Of a stretch of 64,000 nt of DNA, positions 59,349 to 64,000 are shown piece by piece (positions within the stretch are counted from its first letter, which is position 1; every line of letters starts with the position of its first letter). The stretch spans positions 1-64,000 of the forward strand of contig JBQKHY010000009.1 of NCBI GenBank assembly GCA_052118065.1, given 5' to 3'. The notes beneath the pieces were generated by a model. That model was given only the letters and a program-made list of their open reading frames with translations, made no database searches and was not told the DNA's origin. The position numbers and the translations under genes are program-made. The DNA is from Ruminococcoides sp052118065 (GTDB taxonomy: Bacteria > Bacillota > Clostridia > Oscillospirales > Acutalibacteraceae).

Positions 59349-61548
59349 TTATTTTACTACAATCTTACACTTTGCAGATTTTTTACTACCGTCTTTTGCA
59401 GTAGCTGTAATAAAACAAGTGCCTTTTTTCTTTGCAGTTACTTTACCTTTTCTATTAACTGTAGCAATCTTTGAATTTGAGGATTTCCAAGAAACTGCCT
59501 TATTATTTGCATTCTTTGGATAAACAGTAGCTTTTAGTGTAACTGTTTTCTGTTTAGCTTTGCCCTTTGCTTTTAGGTTAGCTGACTTTCTGTTAAGTTT
59601 AACAGATGTTACAGGTTGCTTTACTGTTACCTTAACAGTAGCGTATTTATTGCTACCATCAAGTGCCATTACTTTAATTGTTGCAGTGCCTCTACCCTTT
59701 GCAGTGATTTTACCACTTTGGTTTACTGTTGCTACTTTAGCATTAGAAGTTGTCCACTTTAACTTTTTGTTTGTTGCATCAGTTGGACTAACCTTAACTT
59801 TAACAGTTGTACTTCTACCATTTAATAAAGCAACTGATTTCTTACCTACTTCAACTTTAGTAACCTTCTTTACAGTTGGTTTTGTAGTAGTAGGTTGTGT
59901 TGTAGTAGGTTCAGTCTTTGATTTAACATTTACAACAAAACTCTTTCTATAGTTATGATATGATACTGTTACAATTTTCTTTCCTGCTGTAGAAAAATCA
60001 TAATTTAAATAATAATCTTTTGTTTCTTCTAAAGAACCATCTGCGTATTGAATGTAAACTTCAATATCCGATGAATCAATCTCATCACCTACATAATAAT
60101 CGGTTCTGTTAGGTGATAATGAAACTAAAATTTGATTAATGTTTTGGTTCAACATAAACCATAAAATTTCCTTTTTGACCTCTACAAGTAACCTCAATAA
60201 TTTTCTCACCGACAGTAGAAAAATCATAGTCACCTATTGAGTAATCATAAACATTACCAAATGTACCATCTGCATAATCAGCTATTACATCCATACCTGT
60301 AAGATCCAGTTCTTCACCTACAACATAAGTTAATTTTTCAGGTGGATAAACAGTTATTCCCTTAATTTGTTTTGACAATATAGTAATTTCAAATGTATCA
60401 GTAAAACCACCATACTTAATAGTTACAGTGTTCTTTCCCACTTCATATCTAGGTTCTGCTACAATATAACCATCATGATTATCTTCATCGTAAAAAGCAC
60501 TATTAAGTACAACTTTACGATTACCACTATATATAGCCACAACTTCTATTCCCTTTGTAATTATATCAGCGTCAAGTTCTCCGCCCTCATAATATGTAGT
60601 TTTGCTAGGTAATTTAGTGATTTTTATACCTAGTAACACACTTTTCACTTCTACTGTACAATAAGTACATAAAAGTGTAGTTTCCCCCGGATTTTGTACT
60701 GAAATTTTGATTTTAGCAGTACCTTCATCAACACCATATACTGTACCATTATTGTCAACAGTAGCAATATTAGTGTCACTTGAACTCCAAGTAATTTTAG
60801 CATCAGGAGACAAATTTTCAAAAGTAGCATTAAGTTGGATTGTATCACCTATGTTAACTGTATCTTTTCTTTTATTAAGTTTGACATTAACATCTTTAGT
60901 TTCATATACTGAACCTTTTACTGTATCCCATTTACCGTCACTATGTAAATAGTACCATTCACCACCATAAACTTTAGAACTTAATGATTCATCCTCAATA
61001 TCATTAGGAACATAAATCATATTATTCATTGAATCAAGTCCATCCGGATAAGTCATAGATTCATTAGGGCCATAACATTCTAAGCCAATTGTTACTGTCT
61101 GACAAGCTTTGCCATAATTCGGTGGTAATTCTTCATTCTCAGATTTTTGTCCTAGGTCAATACCATTATTAAATATAATTGAAGTTATATTTTCATCAAT
61201 ATCAATGTAATAAACTTTTGAACCATCATCAGTAATAATAGTAGTTGGTCTCATTTCATAGGAATTTTGCCAATCAACACAACTATCCTCACCATCCCAC
61301 CAATATGCACAAGCAGTTGCATTGCTAAATGTACACCATTCTTTTGGCATAGCAAAGTAAAATCTTTTAGATTTATTCTTTATAGGTCCTGTATAAGTTC
61401 CACCTAAGTTAGTAACATACTTTGTTTCTGTGTTTTCAGTAGAATTACTATTTGTTTCTACTGCTGAGGCTATCGGTAAAGTTGTAAATACACCAACTAC
61501 CATAGCAACAGAAAGAAGAATTGATATTAATTTTTTACTCATTTTCAT
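59349..61548 (-). pseudogene. Secreted Ig-like protein paralogous to 23317-25695, frameshifted
   Basis: The first frame starts at ATG 61548 (AGGAGG at 61553) with a signal peptide, then the GGTYTGPIKNKSKRFYFAMP module, a Big_2 domain (ITWSSSDTNIATVDNNGTVYG) and Big_3 domains, and ends at YVEPKH-stop near 60136. The second frame continues QNINQILVSLSPNRTDYYVG with another Big_3 and two Big_2 domains. Adding one A to the run in CCAAAAC near 60141-60144 joins them as YVEPKNINQI. The rebuilt protein is about 732 residues. It lacks the two X25-like domains of its paralogue. A homopolymer sequencing error is a real alternative. Confidence 0.75.
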
Positions 61549-61680
61549 TTTTCCTCCTAAATAAATTTTTATTTTACTGTTATACATAAAGTATACTGAC
61601 ATCTTCCGTACTATAATTATAAACTTTATAAGTTGTAATTTAAAGAAAAAATCTACGACACTAAAAATACACACTACTAA

Positions 61681-61705
61681 TTAATGTTGTAATTTACAAC
61701 ATTAA
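61681..61705. repeat. Perfect 12-bp palindrome, possible operator
   Basis: TTAATGTTGTAA-T-TTACAACATTAA, 133 nt upstream of the start at 61548. A half-similar TTGTAATTTA lies near 61637. It could be an operator for the Ig-like gene. Confidence 0.5.
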
Positions 61706-61737
61706 AAACACCTATGAGGTTAAAATTCTCATAGGTG
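61704..61737 (-). terminator. Terminator of the beta-helix protein gene
   Basis: A perfect 10-bp stem CACCTATGAG / CTCATAGGTG, then TTTTT on the minus strand, 29 nt after the stop at 61766. Confidence 0.8.
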
Positions 61738-61765
61738 CTTTATAGACTTTATTTATAGTTATTAA

Positions 61766-63271
61766 TTATTTTGTAGTGTCAGTATTTGTATTGGGTTTAT
61801 CATCAATTTTTGTATGAGATTTCCCCCAATAATCAACTATATTTATTTTGTTACAACCGTTATAAACATTGAACATTAGATTTTCATACACATTCATAGT
61901 ATTTACTTCAATATATTTTCCGTAATAAACCAAGCTACCACCAACTTGTTTTGTGCTGATTTTGTTAAAAATATTATTACACACAGTAACATAATTATAT
62001 CGTGGCAAAACAACTGCATGACCTAGTGTATTAACAAAAATATTATTATAAATTGTTATACGATTGCAAATTTTTACTTTTGTAGAATGATTACCGATTG
62101 CCCTCATAACATTTTCAAATCGGCAAAATTCTATTGTAACATCCTTACTAACTGTATCATCATTGGACATTTTAATTGTAGGCAAAGCAAAGACTGTACC
62201 GTTATTTGTATTGGAAAAATCAGGTTCAATCTGAATTACCTCATAGTTAAATAAAGGATTACCGTAATATACGGGATTTTTCTCTTTTCTATTGCCACAA
62301 TTTTCTCTGGTATATCTTCTGTTGGTGTTTCTATTTATATACAGTAAATTATAAAACTTAGAGTCTGAAACAGTAACATTCTTTGCACCGGTAATCTGGA
62401 ATACATGACCGTTATATCTGCCGTTTTTTACTGCAATATGGTCCACAACAACATTTGAACAATGAGCCATATAGAAAAATCCGTTTCTATAGTGATTGAT
62501 AGTACCATCAGATTTATCAGTACAATCAACTGTCATATTCTTTACAGTAATATTGCTTGAACCACTATACTTAACTGTATTACTGTCTAAATCATCAAAA
62601 TTAATCATAAATGGATTGTCATTAGTTTTTGTGATAATACAACCACTGCCATCAAAAGTTGTATTGCCAAAAATTCTATAATATCCATTTGTATATAAAT
62701 TAGTTTTAGGTAAAGTTATATACAGTTTGTATTTCTTTTCAGTTAACCTATTTAATTCAAATAATTCTTGAATATAGTACTGTCCTATTCTTCTTTTACT
62801 GTTGTCATAAACGACCTTACCGGATTTATCCTTTCTACCGATAATATAATAATAACAATTTCTCTCAGCTTTCACCTTATCATTTGAAGGTGTTTTACCG
62901 ATTTGAACATATTTTTCATTAACTACCTTATTCTTTTTATCCTTAAGAATAGCCTTTATTACTGCACTTTTCTTATCAGTCCATATATGAGAATTATCTG
63001 TAGAAAAAGAAGCTAATTTAATAAAATTGCACTTACATTCACAAGCTGATATACCTTGAAACTTACAATGCACTTCACTTTCATCTTGTGAATTTTCATC
63101 TTTAATCATACATTTTTCACAACTTTTATCACATTTACAAATTGCATAGGAAAGTGTTGGATAATATCTTCCTGCACCTTTAACCGATAATATATTAGAT
63201 GAGAAAAGCATTATTGTAGTCAACAATAAATTGAAAAAAGAAATTGCAATTTTTCTCTTACCCTTTAACAA
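61766..63271 (-). CDS. Secreted right-handed beta-helix protein with Cys-rich N-terminus
   Basis: A 501-residue exported protein. Signal-like segment about 8-32 (AISFFNLLLTTIMLFSSNIL). A Cys-rich region follows (CKCDKSCEKC...CECKC, about 45-80). Residues about 210-470 form a pectin-lyase-type beta-helix with repeated N-rich turns (ITVKNMTVDC, VTVSDSKFYN, ITIYNNIFVN, VTVCNNIF). No lyase catalytic residues can be assigned. The start is unclear: the frame opens with TTG at 63271, but immediately upstream in frame lie ATG-ATG-TAA, as if codon 3 had been changed to a stop; the ribosome binding site is poor for either. It may therefore be inactivated at its very start. Confidence 0.7.
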   Translation of the reverse strand: MLKGKRKIAISFFNLLLTTIMLFSSNILSVKGAGRYYPTLSYAICKCDKSCEKCMIKDENSQDESEVHCKFQGISACECKCNFIKLASFSTDNSHIWTDKKSAVIKAILKDKKNKVVNEKYVQIGKTPSNDKVKAERNCYYYIIGRKDKSGKVVYDNSKRRIGQYYIQELFELNRLTEKKYKLYITLPKTNLYTNGYYRIFGNTTFDGSGCIITKTNDNPFMINFDDLDSNTVKYSGSSNITVKNMTVDCTDKSDGTINHYRNGFFYMAHCSNVVVDHIAVKNGRYNGHVFQITGAKNVTVSDSKFYNLLYINRNTNRRYTRENCGNRKEKNPVYYGNPLFNYEVIQIEPDFSNTNNGTVFALPTIKMSNDDTVSKDVTIEFCRFENVMRAIGNHSTKVKICNRITIYNNIFVNTLGHAVVLPRYNYVTVCNNIFNKISTKQVGGSLVYYGKYIEVNTMNVYENLMFNVYNGCNKINIVDYWGKSHTKIDDKPNTNTDTTK

Positions 63272-63406
63272 TTACATCATTTTCTTTCTATTTAACATTC
63301 AGAAATCTATCGTTAGATTTATTGTTTAGTATACCACAATTTTATTGTTACTACAATATTTTGCATTTATGCAAAGGCATTATTTCCCTAGGCTTTATAT
63401 GCAGAA

Positions 63407-64000
63407 TTATATATCTACTACAAAAGTGAATAACGCATGGTCGGGATAACCTACTGGGATATTCCATTTAGTAGCATTTCTTTCTATAGTCGATTTTTCA
63501 GGATACACATTGCAGTGATTAATAAAATCCCAACTATATGATAAGTTTGTAATGCCTTTGTTAGAAATACAATAGTCTAATTTATTCATACTCTTAATTA
63601 TGTGCTCTTCTGTAAATATATAACTATAGTTGTTAATAAAGTTTTCAGTATTATATAAACTTCTGTTATGTCTTGGTTGGTAGGTACGGAAATTTGCAGG
63701 TAAAAATTTTTCTATATTACTTGAAATAACATTAAAATCACCAACAACAATAATATCTTCATCAACAATTTTCGTTAAATAGCGTTTTATTGCTTCCATA
63801 TGTAAATGGTAATCAACACCGAATAAATTTCTCATACCTATAACTGAAAAAATTTTGCCATTTCTTTTGATTTTCACATGTAGAAAATCAGGTTTTATTT
63901 CTCCTACATTTAATGGGATATTTTTATTAACCTAAACAACCTCCATAATCAGCTCATTTTTAATGGCAATCAATACCTCATTCCCTTCTAAGGGAGAATT
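63407..64000 (-). pseudogene. Endonuclease/exonuclease/phosphatase-family protein, in-frame TAG, runs off window
   Basis: The 3' part encodes an EEP-fold domain: IIVVGDFNVIS (metal and catalytic Asp/Asn), KLDYCISN and the PDHALF ending with the catalytic His. Upstream in the same frame the sequence continues NVGEIKPDFLHVKIKRN, then, beyond a TAG at 63932-63934, GNEVLIAIKNELIMEVV to the window edge. All of this fits the family, so a single nonsense codon interrupts a gene whose 5' end is outside the window. A GTG at 63877 would give 156 residues, lacking the first strands of the fold. Confidence 0.7.

Noticed and set aside
19582..63934. Reassigned stop codon as explanation for the interrupted genes
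   Set aside because: TAA, TAG and TGA all appear inside genes, and all three also end intact genes here (for example TAG ends the amylase).

Overview
The window looks like a low-GC, Gram-positive gut Firmicute close to Ruminococcus (an R. bromii-like starch degrader). The sequence evidence is dockerin modules, a dockerin-bearing GH13 amylase, starch-binding modules on several secreted proteins, BspA-type leucine-rich repeat proteins and strong AGGAGG/AGGTGA ribosome binding sites. The genus assignment is inference; no rRNA gene is present.

Layout. 0.1-7.8 kb: a secreted-protein operon ending in a small dockerin protein, a short minus-strand gene with its own promoter and terminator, and the N-terminal-dockerin amylase. 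7.9-19.4 kb: tRNA-Leu, a tyrosine integrase with a small helix-turn-helix partner, and defence-like or regulatory cargo: WYL regulator, cytoplasmic LRR protein, GmrSD-like DUF262/DUF1524 nuclease, TPR+SIMPL pair, a NERD nuclease with a membrane anchor in a cluster of very small proteins, and an XRE regulator. 19.6-30 kb: surface proteins with Ig-like domains, a small lipoprotein/metalloprotease/membrane cluster, a starch-binding-type protein and a papain-like protease carrying three starch-binding modules. 30.5-34.9 kb: adenine deaminase, two secreted proteins and an XRE-MNT/HepT toxin-antitoxin locus whose toxin is frameshifted. 35.0-58.1 kb: an island bounded by a 565-bp ungapped direct repeat. 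57.5-64 kb: surface and phosphatase genes, most carrying one nonsense codon or frameshift.

The island (35.6-57.5 kb) is the most coherent system. It holds two paralogous histidine kinase/response regulator pairs with SARP-type output domains. Six promoters share one architecture: a TTTGTC-N5-TTTGTC direct repeat followed, exactly 8 nt later, by a -10 hexamer. These promoters face a DUF5684 membrane protein, a two-repeat anchored protein, an operon of a small membrane protein plus a very large lipoprotein, and a helical/beta-helix secreted protein. A leucine-rich-repeat protein ending in an ADP-ribosyltransferase-like domain sits in the same block. I infer a two-component regulon controlling surface or secreted effectors.

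A second theme is gene decay. Single in-frame stops (TAA, TAG and TGA) or one-base frameshifts interrupt otherwise intact reading frames at about 19.6, 21.5, 34.6, 47.95, 55.4-55.7, 57.3, 58.4, 58.9, 60.1, 63.3 and 63.9 kb. Assembly or sequencing error cannot be excluded from the sequence alone, although the substitutions are harder to explain that way than the indels.
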